In this document: piece after piece, positions 1-8,193 of the stretch
How the letters are laid out: each line of letters begins with the position of its first letter
Position numbering within the stretch: position 1 is the stretch's first letter
Assembly (NCBI GenBank): GCA_004195045.1
Contig: SGBC01000004.1
Span: forward strand, 216,631-280,630
Source: Candidatus Acididesulfobacter guangdongensis
GTDB lineage: Bacteria; SZUA-79; Acidulodesulfobacterales; Acidulodesulfobacteraceae
Length of the DNA stretch: 64,000 nucleotides
Direction: 5' to 3'
Made by a program: the position numbers and the translations under genes
The notes under the pieces: model-generated
The model's database searches: none
Seen by the model: only the letters and a program-made list of their open reading frames with translations
What the model was told of the DNA's origin: nothing

Positions 1-336
1 AAAATATCAGATAATTCAAATCTTTTTTTAGAATTTGGTCCTGGACTGAGGCAGGAAAAAATAATAGAAGGGCAATACTATGGAAGTATTTCATCGATGT
101 TTGACGCTAAATATTGTTATAAAATAAATAAAAATTTAAAGTTTAAGGAAGATTTAACTGCGTATCTGGCGAATACAGGCGGAAATTCTTACACTTCTTT
201 CAGCGAATTATCAACTAAAATAGAAAGAAATCTATACCTCGTGTTAGAGTACGAAATCAATTATCAAACTATAGTCCCCTATGGATTTAAAGCATTTAAC
301 ACTATTTCAAGCGCAAATATTAAAGTAAAATTTTAG
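1..336 (+). CDS. DUF481-like outer-membrane protein, C-terminal part
   Basis: The frame is open from base 1, so the start lies upstream of the window; 111 residues are visible before the TAA. The sequence alternates polar and hydrophobic residues as in beta-strands and ends in VKVKF-like residues with a terminal Phe, typical of outer-membrane barrels. The pattern GPGLRQE, then YCYKINKNLKFKEDL, then IERNLYLVLEYEINY resembles the end of DUF481 (YdiY-like) proteins, a family of predicted outer-membrane barrels whose function is poorly known. An internal ATG at 97 is in frame but is unlikely to be the true start because the upstream codons already look family-like. The gene converges with the efflux adaptor gene on the other strand, with a pyrimidine-rich spacer between them. 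Confidence 0.6.
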   Translation, partial: KISDNSNLFLEFGPGLRQEKIIEGQYYGSISSMFDAKYCYKINKNLKFKEDLTAYLANTGGNSYTSFSELSTKIERNLYLVLEYEINYQTIVPYGFKAFNTISSANIKVKF

Positions 337-429
337 AAATAAACTGCGGAATCCTCTCTTTTTGAATCTTTTTTAATTTTTCAACTTCTTTAATTATTTT
401 TAATTATTTTTAATTTATTTTAATCTTTT

Positions 430-1569
430 TTAACTGTTAAAACGTGTAAGGAATTTTAACGAATTTATAAATTTTTCGCCTTTTTTTAATCCTTTAATGA
501 TAGGGTAAAAATTATGATACTTTTTACCTACGATAATTTTTTGCGGTATAAAATAGCCATTACCTCCGTTAATTAAAACATAAGCCGTTTTATCTATCTT
601 AAAAATGCTTTTAGCAGGCACTGAAAGCATTTTAACCTGCGGCGTCTTAATAGTTATTCTGCCGTACATATTCGGTTTTAAAAATCTTTTATTATTGTTA
701 AATGCAATTATTATTTTAGTCGTATCTTTTTTGGCGGATATAAATGGGTACATTGATAAAATAAATCCTTTATGTTCTGCATGAATATCGTCAAAATGGG
801 CACTGACCGACCTGTTCCTATGAATATATGCCGTGAATTTTTCCGGTATTTCTATAGTCATCCATAACGTGTTTAAATTTGCAATCGTTAAAAGTTTCTG
901 TCCAACACTGAAATGGCTTCCGGAATTAATAAATTTTTTAATAAGAACTCCTCCCGCAGGAGATTTTATTATTATGTCAGTTTTGGCAGCCAGATTATTT
1001 TTAAGCAGATTAATCTGCCTTGAAGATATCCCCATCAGAACAAGTCTCGTTCTGGCGGCGTTATAGAAACTCTTGGCAATCTTTTTGCTGTAATCAAAGT
1101 GACCTATTTTAAATTCCGTGTTATCTATTTTTAAATAATTTTCATAGGCTAAAATAAAATCATTTTCGGCATCTAAAACAGTAGGCGAATAAACCTCTAA
1201 AATAGGTTGAAACGCTCTTATTTCCTCTCCGGGTCTGTCGGCATATATTTTTTCGATATAACCGCTGTATTTAAGTGAAATATTTTTTACCAAGGAAGCG
1301 GCATAGGTGAGTTTTCCGGCTAATGATAATTTTCTGGAAATGTCAATTTCTTTTGGAGATATAGTTTTAATTTTATATAATTTTCTTTCATGCCTGTTTA
1401 TAATAACATACCCTTTTGCCATTTCTATATTATTAATAATTTTTTTTCTAACTATATGATGCCTATTAGAAAAAATAAATAAAATATTAATAACAACAAT
1501 GACGGCAATAATTCCTATTAAAAACAGAATTATATATTTTGGTTTATTTAATTTAGAAAGTATATTCAT
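430..1569 (-). CDS. RND-type efflux periplasmic adaptor (CusB/HlyD-like)
   Basis: This 379-residue protein has one N-terminal membrane helix (about residues 12-32) and then an adaptor fold. The stretch GYIEKIYADRPGEEIRAFQPILEVYSPTVLDAENDFILA matches the lipoyl and hairpin start of heavy-metal adaptors of the CusB type, where a turn with two Gly precedes the Tyr-Ser-Pro signature. A second lipoyl half follows (SPAGGVLIKKFINSGSHFSVGQ, then TLWMTIEIPE), then a beta-barrel domain and a membrane-proximal domain near VPAKSIFKIDKTAYVLI. The family links an inner-membrane RND pump to a TolC-like channel. It lies downstream of the TolC-like gene on the same strand with a 162-bp gap. No RND pump gene is present in the window, so the substrate cannot be inferred; metal ions are only a family-based guess. 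Confidence 0.8.
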   Translation of the reverse strand: MNILSKLNKPKYIILFLIGIIAVIVVINILFIFSNRHHIVRKKIINNIEMAKGYVIINRHERKLYKIKTISPKEIDISRKLSLAGKLTYAASLVKNISLKYSGYIEKIYADRPGEEIRAFQPILEVYSPTVLDAENDFILAYENYLKIDNTEFKIGHFDYSKKIAKSFYNAARTRLVLMGISSRQINLLKNNLAAKTDIIIKSPAGGVLIKKFINSGSHFSVGQKLLTIANLNTLWMTIEIPEKFTAYIHRNRSVSAHFDDIHAEHKGFILSMYPFISAKKDTTKIIIAFNNNKRFLKPNMYGRITIKTPQVKMLSVPAKSIFKIDKTAYVLINGGNGYFIPQKIIVGKKYHNFYPIIKGLKKGEKFINSLKFLTRFNS

Positions 1570-1731
1570 TTTAAAAATAGAGTTTATAAAATTTATAAAA
1601 TAGAATTATATATTTATTTTAAAAAAGAATTTATATTAAAGTGTTTATATTTTTGGATTATTGTTTATTTAATTTAAAATTGTATGTATAAATTAAATTC
1701 ATTTTTATAAATATTATAAATATTTAATATT

Positions 1732-3240
1732 TTATTTTTTATAGACAATTTTTTTATAAGTTAAAGAAAGTTTTCCTATTACAGTTTTTAGAAAAGCCAT
1801 TTTTTTTAAATAATCAGTTTTATATCTATACACGTTTAATTCAGATTTAACCACTTTTTTAAATGCGTCTACCATTGCAAAACTTGACGAATGGCGGACT
1901 TCAAAACTATTAGTGTATAAATCAAGCAAAAATATAGACTCTGGTAAATATAATTTTTTATTTGCTATATATAATTTATAATATTTATTTATAGAATTTA
2001 AAGAATTTTTTATATCGGATTTTATTTTTAAAAAAGTCCAATTTCTTTTATAAATGGAAGATAACAAATATTTTTTTGATTTTTTAATATCAGGTATCTG
2101 TTTTTGCGTAAAATATATAGGCAGAGATAAACCTATGCCGGCGGCTAGTGCAGGAGGATAAAAATATCTGTATCCGTAACTTAACGAAATAAAAATATTA
2201 GGATAAAAACCCTGTTCGGCGAGATTCAATGAAAGTTTTGACCGTTTATACAGATACCTTGCCGATTTTATATATGGATTATAATGATATGCTTTAATTA
2301 AAATTTTTTTGTAATTAAGTTTTGAATACAAAATATGAACCGGAAATAGCGGATGCAAATTATTTTTTATATAATTAAATTTTTTATCTGTTATGAGGGA
2401 AAGTAATAATAGGAACTTTTTTCTTCTCGCTTTAAGCGCTATTAAATCAGATTTCATATCTATCATCTCAAGCATCAGCCTTACCGGACCGGTAGCATTT
2501 GTTTTCTTAACGACATAGCTTTCTTCAACAATTTTTTTGATCATTCTTAAGAGCGAATAATCATATTTGATAATTGCTATGTCGCTATCGGTAAGAGCCA
2601 AATCGTAATACAGATATTTAGTATTTAATATAGTGAGTAAAGAAATTCCTATAAAATCATCATTTAAAGATTTGTAATGCATTTTAGCAATGCCGCTTTT
2701 TAAAAACAATTTTGTAGGAAAAGGAATTTCCTGATTTAAAGAATATGTATAATTGCTGCCTAAAATTGTGCCTATTTCAGGATTATTAAATCCGTTTGCA
2801 TTATTAAATGTAAAGCCCAGTACCGGGTCAGGTAAGCTTTCATCAATTTTGATGTTTTGCCTGTATCCTTTAATTTTATTTAACGCGGAATCAATTTTTG
2901 GATTTTTCAGCGAAAATTCTATTAGTTTTTTTAATGTTATCGTGTCGGCAGTTTTATTTTTACCGTTTTTTATAACTTTCTTTAATTTTTTAATGGCTGA
3001 ATCAACTTTTCTTTTTAATAAAGTATTATTAGCAATATTAATATTAGTATTGTTATTAACATTAGCATTATGATTAGAATTATGATTTAAGTTAAAAGCA
3101 GCATCAGCAGCAGCATTAGAATTTACAGAATAAAATGCAATGAATAGCAGATTGATTGCAAGAATAGAGAGAAAAAGTATGACAGGTTGTATAAAATTAT
3201 ATTTTTTAATAATCATATCCATAAAAACATCAGACAACAT
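1732..3240 (-). CDS. TolC-like outer-membrane efflux channel
   Basis: The 502-residue protein starts with a hydrophobic export signal (about residues 10-42), then an Asn-rich low-complexity stretch (about 47-72, many Asn with His, Ala and Val), then long helical repeats typical of the outer membrane efflux protein family. The motif SLPDPVLGFTFNN followed by YSLNQEIPFPTK is the classical start of the first repeat, and QGFYPNIFISLSYGY with a later GIGLSLPIYF marks the second. Family members form a trimeric tunnel across the outer membrane. The ATG at 3240 has in-frame ATG codons seven and nine codons further in (3219 and 3213), which give a tidier signal peptide. It heads the two-gene unit with the adaptor at 430-1569. 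Confidence 0.8.
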   Translation of the reverse strand: MLSDVFMDMIIKKYNFIQPVILFLSILAINLLFIAFYSVNSNAAADAAFNLNHNSNHNANVNNNTNINIANNTLLKRKVDSAIKKLKKVIKNGKNKTADTITLKKLIEFSLKNPKIDSALNKIKGYRQNIKIDESLPDPVLGFTFNNANGFNNPEIGTILGSNYTYSLNQEIPFPTKLFLKSGIAKMHYKSLNDDFIGISLLTILNTKYLYYDLALTDSDIAIIKYDYSLLRMIKKIVEESYVVKKTNATGPVRLMLEMIDMKSDLIALKARRKKFLLLLSLITDKKFNYIKNNLHPLFPVHILYSKLNYKKILIKAYHYNPYIKSARYLYKRSKLSLNLAEQGFYPNIFISLSYGYRYFYPPALAAGIGLSLPIYFTQKQIPDIKKSKKYLLSSIYKRNWTFLKIKSDIKNSLNSINKYYKLYIANKKLYLPESIFLLDLYTNSFEVRHSSSFAMVDAFKKVVKSELNVYRYKTDYLKKMAFLKTVIGKLSLTYKKIVYKK

Positions 3241-3281
3241 TCAACATTCATTACACAATATACTTTTTATATAATAACAGA

Positions 3282-3407
3282 GTATTAAACGTAAATCAAA
3301 TATTGCACGTAAAACAATCAGTGAGGAATAGTTAAAATCAGCATAACTTATAACTAAGAATATCAAAAATACCAGCTTTTGTATTAAACGTAAATCAAAT
3401 ATTGCAC
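3282..3407. repeat. Two 27-bp direct repeats upstream of the efflux genes
   Basis: The 27-bp sequence beginning GTATTAAACGTAAATC and ending TATTGCAC occurs exactly at 3282-3308 and 3381-3407, spaced 99 bp start to start. The repeats lie 42 and 141 bp upstream of the start of the TolC-like gene, where a regulator could bind. They may equally be leftovers of a mobile element. No third copy was seen in the window. Confidence 0.6.
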
Positions 3408-4187
3408 TTTAAATAATGAGCATATGGATGAATTTGAAAAATTTTTTCAAAGAATTTTACAACCGCTGTTAATATTTTTCCGCAAACTCAATAAAGAAAA
3501 AAAAAATTATAAAAAACATTAATGACTTAGTCATATTGCCTATTTTTTAGGCTACTGTCAGAAATTAGCTAAATAATTAATAAAATAAAGAGATAATTTA
3601 TAATTTATTATATATCGCGATAAGATAACTTAAATTAAGATAAAATAAATTAAGATAAGTTAAATAAAATAAGATAAATTAAGATAAATTTAAATAAGAT
3701 AATATAAATAGCTGCTAAGCAATTTTCGGTTAATCTAAAATATTAGCTAAGCAAGCTCGTAAACTTATAATTATTTAGATAAACGCTAATCGCTTGTTTT
3801 TCTATCGTTAACTGTTTTTCTTGTACTAATGTTTATTTTATTTTATAATAGCGAGATGAATTAAGATTAGTAAGGATTAAAGATGATTAAAATTAAATAA
3901 CTTTTTATCTCCTATCTTAAGAAAGGGGTCTTAAGTTATAAAAGAGATAAATAAATATAAATCAAAAACCCTGTCTAACATTATTATTGTGGCGGAAAAA
4001 TTGTCGTGCCAAAAATTTTCAGAATCATACTAAAGTTTTTATAAAAATTGCGGAAAAGTAAAAATATTAGAGATAAAACTTCAGATGTGTTTATGAAACT
4101 GGAAAAAGAAATTTTTCTGCGAGATACGATAAACGGTCCGCATCGTATATTATAGACTGCAATATCAATATGAGCTTTATTTAATTA
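3408..4187. other. Non-coding stretch with small palindromes
   Basis: No convincing gene is present. A 32-codon open frame starts at 3424 but has no visible ribosome-binding site. Perfect small palindromes sit at 3522-3534 (ATGACTTAGTCAT) and 3538-3552 (GCCTA, five T, TAGGC). The stretch 3600-3720 is a low-complexity run of AAGATAAATT-like units. A stem-loop ATACGAT/ATCGTAT at 4124-4148 lies 40 bp upstream of the TauE gene and could be an operator or leader hairpin. The rest looks like decayed sequence. Confidence 0.4.
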
Positions 4188-5195
4188 ATGCCAAATATTA
4201 TATTTATTATTATAGTATTATTTATTACGTCAATTTCTGTGGGTATTATCGGCAATATCATAGGAATTGGAGGAGGGATACTTCTTGTCCCGTTTTTTTT
4301 GTTTTATATGCATATGCCGCCTTTAGAAGCGAGCGGGTTAAGTCTTTTTACGATAGTAGCAAGCACATCCGGCGGGTCGCTTAAATTTATTAAGGAAAAA
4401 ATAATAGATTTTAAACTTTTTCTTATGATAGTTCTTTTTGCCGTGCCTGCAGCAATCGCGGGTTCAATCTTAAGCAAATATATAAATACGGACGAATTTA
4501 AAGGAATTTTTTCTTTTATAATTATTATTATAGGTATATTTTCATTAATTGCAACAAGGATGCAAACCAAAAGAAATATACACAGCTCACATAATCATAA
4601 TAATTATAATAATAGTAATGAAGAAACGGATACTTCAGATATTAACCCACGGATGCATAACGGAACGGTAAATAATGACGAAAACATCGAAACTTTAAGC
4701 GGTACGAGTAATAATATAGATTTAAGATTGCAGTCTATGATTATTTATTTTAAACACATAAGTTCTAATATAAAAAGAAAAAGAATAGACAGGACAGGCA
4801 ATAGATATGATTATTATATTAAAAAGCCGATTGCAATAAATTTATTTTCCATACTGGCAGGGTTTATTTCCGGTTTTATAGGTATAGGCATCGGAGGTAT
4901 TACCGGAACTTTCTTAACCGCAGTCGAACAGATTCCGCCCAGAATTGCCTTTTCTACTATAGTGTTGGCTATGATTTTTTCATCTATTGCAGGCGGATTT
5001 ATACATTTAGCATATATGAAGCTTTCTTTTAAGACGATAGTATATTTAATTCCTCTAATGGTTGGCGCAGTCATAGGTTCTCAGCTTGGAGCCGCCATAT
5101 CTAAATTGTTTAAATCAAGAACCCTGCGATTATATCAGGGTTGGATAATTATTGTGCTGGGATTTTTAATGTTTGTTATATCATATTTTAAATGA
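4188..5195 (+). CDS. TauE/SafE family sulfite/anion exporter
   Basis: This 335-residue integral membrane protein shows the two-half TauE/SafE design. The first half has GNIIGIGGGILLVPFF followed by EASGLSLFTIVASTSGG; the second repeats it as GFIGIGIGGITGTFL followed by RIAFSTIVLAM. About eight membrane helices can be drawn. The family moves sulfite, sulfoacetate or related anions across the inner membrane. The cytoplasmic loop between the halves (about residues 128-205) is unusually long, hydrophilic and rich in Asn, Ser and His, like insertions in other proteins of this window. The neighbour downstream is a secreted DsrE-like protein, which suggests a role in sulfur compound handling. The spacer after it holds degenerate repeats of the stop-codon region and a long hairpin. 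Confidence 0.85.
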   Translation: MPNIIFIIIVLFITSISVGIIGNIIGIGGGILLVPFFLFYMHMPPLEASGLSLFTIVASTSGGSLKFIKEKIIDFKLFLMIVLFAVPAAIAGSILSKYINTDEFKGIFSFIIIIIGIFSLIATRMQTKRNIHSSHNHNNYNNSNEETDTSDINPRMHNGTVNNDENIETLSGTSNNIDLRLQSMIIYFKHISSNIKRKRIDRTGNRYDYYIKKPIAINLFSILAGFISGFIGIGIGGITGTFLTAVEQIPPRIAFSTIVLAMIFSSIAGGFIHLAYMKLSFKTIVYLIPLMVGAVIGSQLGAAISKLFKSRTLRLYQGWIIIVLGFLMFVISYFK

Positions 5196-5289
5196 TAAAA
5201 TAACACTATAGTATTGAAATAATGAATAAAATGATAACATGGCAATAATACTAGAACATTGAAATAATAGTATAATAATAAAATGATAA

Positions 5290-5325
5290 AATATCAATAC
5301 TATAATAAATTATAGTATTGATATT
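5290..5325. other. Perfect 16-bp AT-only hairpin between tauE-like and dsrE-like genes
   Basis: AATATCAATACTATAA at 5290-5305 pairs perfectly with TTATAGTATTGATATT at 5310-5325 around a 4-nt loop. The sequence contains only one G or C per eight bases, so as RNA the stem would be long but weak. It could act as a terminator without a strong U tract, an operator or a relic of a small palindromic element. Confidence 0.55.
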
Positions 5326-5395
5326 AATCCATAATATTAATATTAATCAATGATGCATTAGAAGAAAAAATATCATAATAATATATGGAGATAAA

Positions 5396-5917
5396 ATGCA
5401 AAAAAAATTCAAGACGGCTTATGCGTTTACTTTTTTAATAATTTTTCTGTTCATAATTGCCCTTAGCTTTAATTTACATAATGCGGATGCAAAAGCGGCA
5501 ACTAAACAGATTGCGCCGGTAAAAAGCAGAACTGTGTATCCTTTAACTTTTTTTAAACACAGACCGATAAAATTTGTTGAACAGTTGACCCAAAACTCAA
5601 AAAGATGGCCGATTGCTTTAAAAAGTCTGGCACTGGCAGGGCATGTTTTTGCCGAAAATCATATAAAGTACAGTATTATTATTGTAGCCTACGGTCCGGG
5701 TCTCAAGGCTTTTGTTGTAAAAGATGATAAAAAATATGGCAAAATTGTAGAAAAACTTCATAATGAAGGCATTAAAATGGTTGTATGCCATGAATCTATG
5801 AAAGATTCTCATATTACTCCGAATATGCTATTTCCTTTTGTAAAAATTTCGTATCCGGGGATAATAGCATATATTGTCAAAAAAGAAGACCAGGGTTATG
5901 CTTTTATAAAACCGTGA
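5396..5917 (+). CDS. Exported DsrE/DsrF-like protein
   Basis: The 173-residue product has a signal peptide (positively charged start, hydrophobic core about residues 10-27, then Ala-rich cleavage region NADAKAA). The mature part has a DsrE-like fold: IIIVAYGPGLKAFV, then KIVEKLHNEGIKMVVCHESM with the single family-type Cys, then PGIIAYIVKKEDQGYAFIKP at the end. Cytoplasmic DsrE/TusD proteins carry sulfur on this Cys; exported versions form a less studied group. A Shine-Dalgarno GGAG precedes the ATG by 6 bp. Position after a TauE/SafE exporter supports a periplasmic sulfur role, but the substrate is unknown. Confidence 0.75.
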   Translation: MQKKFKTAYAFTFLIIFLFIIALSFNLHNADAKAATKQIAPVKSRTVYPLTFFKHRPIKFVEQLTQNSKRWPIALKSLALAGHVFAENHIKYSIIIVAYGPGLKAFVVKDDKKYGKIVEKLHNEGIKMVVCHESMKDSHITPNMLFPFVKISYPGIIAYIVKKEDQGYAFIKP

Positions 5918-5984
5918 TTATAAAATTATAAAAATAGTCGGACTGTAATAAACCGTATAATAGATTTTATAATAGACATGATAG

Positions 5985-6086
5985 GTTATATTATTAGCAT
6001 ATTTGCGTTGCCCCTCTATCATATATAGCGATGTTAAATGATTGATAAAAGTTATATTGTTAGCATATTTGCGCTGACCCTCTATC
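5985..6086. repeat. Two imperfect 36-bp direct repeats with a 30-bp gap
   Basis: Copies at 5985-6020 and 6051-6086 share the core TTAGCATATTTGCG and CCCTCTATC and differ at about three positions. The gap is 30 bp. The size resembles a one-spacer CRISPR unit, but there are only two diverged copies, no cas gene and no leader, so it is listed only as a repeat. It stands about 160-260 bp upstream of the MFS gene and may have arrived with it. Confidence 0.55.
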
Positions 6087-6244
6087 CAATAAATCGTAGA
6101 CGGTCAGTTTGCAAAAATTCTATTTATACCTCATATAATATAAATATAATATAATATAATAATATAACAAAGCCGATAATGTAAAACTCCGATAAGATGA
6201 GTTAATTTGTAAGAATTCTAGTTACGTTATATAATAGTATAATT

Positions 6245-7663
6245 ATGGAATCGAAGCCATATCTAAAAACACGCTTAACTGAACAATCTCTTAAGCGTTT
6301 TATAAGTATTTTAAGCGCACCGCGGCGTTGGATTTCTATATGGTTTTTTGCCTATGCTCTGCAAGGTGCCGTAAGTTCCGGGCTTATTCCTATCTTGACC
6401 CCTCTTATGATTGTTGCCTTAAGTCATCATCTAAGCTGGGTGGCTTATGTTATGGGCGCCTTTAATCTCGGACTTCTTACTTCGCCGCTCTGGGGCGGTT
6501 TGGCAGATAAGAAGCATTTGCACCGGCTGCTTTTTTTTGGCGGATTTATTGTTCTTATCGGAACTTTGGCAGCGCTGCCGTTTTTGCGCGGTTTACTAAT
6601 CTGGTGTCTGTTGATTTTTCTTGCCGGCGCTGGTACTTCTGCAGTAGCAACGGTGGCAACGCTTTTTGTGGTAGAATTTACTCCTAAGACGGAGTGGGAA
6701 CAGCGGCTCGGCTGGCTTCAGACTTTCAATGGCGCAGGTCAAGTGGCAGGTCTATTTCTTGCCGGTATTTTTGTTGTAAATTTTAAGCTTGGCATGCTCT
6801 GCTCAGCGTTCATTTTACTTCCTGCATTGTGGATTGGTGCTAAAGGGCTGCCGGTAAAAGCTCAGCATCATGATTTGCGTAATGAGATCGGTCAGAAAAT
6901 GCGGCGAGATTTGGATTGGCATTTTATGGCGCAGTTTAGTCATGCGGAACTTCTCGGCGGCGATTTAATAAGATTTTCACATCATCTTTCATTTGGCGGA
7001 TTCCGACAGATGAAAAAGTCTTTAAGAACTGCTTTTGGTCGCTTTCTCTTATCATGGTTTGCCGCCGCGTTTGCAGTAGCCGCTTTTTTTGCCTATTTTC
7101 CGGTAGCTATGCAGAAAGCTTATGATGTTGCTCCAGTTTTGACCTCCAGTGTGTACGGATTGACAGCCGCCGCCGCTCTTGCTCTTTACGCTTTAGGCGG
7201 GCAGCTTTCCAGCCGTGTCGGCGCAGAACATGTTTATCGGTGGTCGTTATTGACCCGTTTGCTGGGATTTGCGCTTTTGGCTTTTGGATTGTTTATGCCT
7301 GTACCGCCTATTATACCCGGTTTAATGGGCTTTGTTATGATTATATTGGCATGGCCTCTGCTTAGTATTTCCAGCACTATATTGACGGCTGATTTAGCGC
7401 CTTTCAGCGAAGGAGCGGCAATGGGTCTGTATAATGCGGCTGGAGCGATAGCCACAGTGATAGGTACTTTTCTTTCAGGACCCCTAATACAGCGGATTGG
7501 ATACCCTACTTTGCCTATAATGGGTGCCGCCGGTATAGTGATTGCATTGCTTAGCGGACGCGGGTTGTTGTCTGCGCATTCCTCTCTTTCTATTTCAAAG
7601 ACGGCATCTTCCGCTGATAAAATGGGACACGGCAGTCAAAAAATCAGTATGAACACGCAATAA
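6245..7663 (+). CDS. MFS transporter, probably horizontally acquired
   Basis: The 472-residue protein has twelve predicted membrane helices and the MFS loop between helices 2 and 3 (GLLTSPLWGGLADKKHLHR, the usual G-x-x-x-D-x-x-x-x-R/K region). Both halves contain Ala/Gly-rich helices, with a long cytoplasmic middle loop (about residues 205-260). Substrate cannot be told from sequence. The codon use stands out: many GCG, CGG, CTG, GGC and GCC codons against neighbours dominated by A/T-ending codons, so the gene is clearly richer in G+C than the rest of the window. Together with the repeats upstream this points to recent transfer. A Ser/Lys-rich tail of about 30 residues follows the last helix. 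No good ribosome-binding site is seen before the ATG. Confidence 0.85.
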   Translation: MESKPYLKTRLTEQSLKRFISILSAPRRWISIWFFAYALQGAVSSGLIPILTPLMIVALSHHLSWVAYVMGAFNLGLLTSPLWGGLADKKHLHRLLFFGGFIVLIGTLAALPFLRGLLIWCLLIFLAGAGTSAVATVATLFVVEFTPKTEWEQRLGWLQTFNGAGQVAGLFLAGIFVVNFKLGMLCSAFILLPALWIGAKGLPVKAQHHDLRNEIGQKMRRDLDWHFMAQFSHAELLGGDLIRFSHHLSFGGFRQMKKSLRTAFGRFLLSWFAAAFAVAAFFAYFPVAMQKAYDVAPVLTSSVYGLTAAAALALYALGGQLSSRVGAEHVYRWSLLTRLLGFALLAFGLFMPVPPIIPGLMGFVMIILAWPLLSISSTILTADLAPFSEGAAMGLYNAAGAIATVIGTFLSGPLIQRIGYPTLPIMGAAGIVIALLSGRGLLSAHSSLSISKTASSADKMGHGSQKISMNTQ

Positions 7664-7676
7664 TATTCTAAATATT

Positions 7677-7913
7677 CTAATTTTTTGTTGCTTTATGCTC
7701 ACTTGTATTGCAATTTTTACAAGTTGAGATACCCAAAATAGAATATAACCCGCAAAAGCCGGTAATTCCGGTAATAAGAGCTATTACACCTATTATAATT
7801 AGTACAATCCCGAAAACCATTGATGAACCTATTTCATACATACCTAAGGCTAACAATATCAAGCCTATAATTATTCTTATTATCCTGTCTGTAGAACTTT
7901 CATTTGTTTTCAT
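7677..7913 (-). CDS. DUF2892 (YgaP-type) small membrane protein
   Basis: The 78-residue protein begins with the family signature of a polar start, then DRIIRIIIGLILLALG, and has two membrane helices around a short loop. The motif GFCGLYSILGISTCKNC near the end is typical of DUF2892, where CPLY/CGLY precedes a conserved small-residue and Cys region. Function of stand-alone members is unknown; in E. coli YgaP the domain anchors a rhodanese. It converges with the MFS gene with only 13 bp between the stops. A Shine-Dalgarno GAGG precedes the ATG. Confidence 0.8.
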   Translation of the reverse strand: MKTNESSTDRIIRIIIGLILLALGMYEIGSSMVFGIVLIIIGVIALITGITGFCGLYSILGISTCKNCNTSEHKATKN

Positions 7914-8078
7914 TAAAACATCCTCTTAAAGTTAAAGTTTTTGCTTAATTTAAAATATTGCATAATCATAATAAAGCATAATATATATATTTATATATGC
8001 ATATTATATAATATTCTATTCTATCATATATTTTTTAAAAATCAATATCTTTAATTTTAGCTTTAATTTTATAAAAAA

Positions 8079-8106
8079 TTTACTTCGACAATTCACAGTG
8101 TATAAT
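8079..8106 (+). promoter_or_regulatory. Predicted sigma-70 promoter of the GAF-GGDEF-EAL-CZB gene
   Basis: TTTACT at 8079-8084 and TATAAT at 8101-8106 are separated by 16 bp, 88 bp before the start codon. The -10 box is consensus and the -35 box matches at four of six positions. Confidence 0.4.
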
Positions 8107-8193
8107 ATATAATGTTATGTAAGAATATATATTATATATTTGGCAATAAAATAATATGATACAGTCTATACAACCCTTACAGCCGATAAAGCC

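Noticed and set aside
5985-6086. A two-repeat CRISPR (36-bp repeats, 30-bp spacer)
   Set aside because: Only two copies with about three mismatches, no leader, no third repeat and no cas genes in 64 kb.
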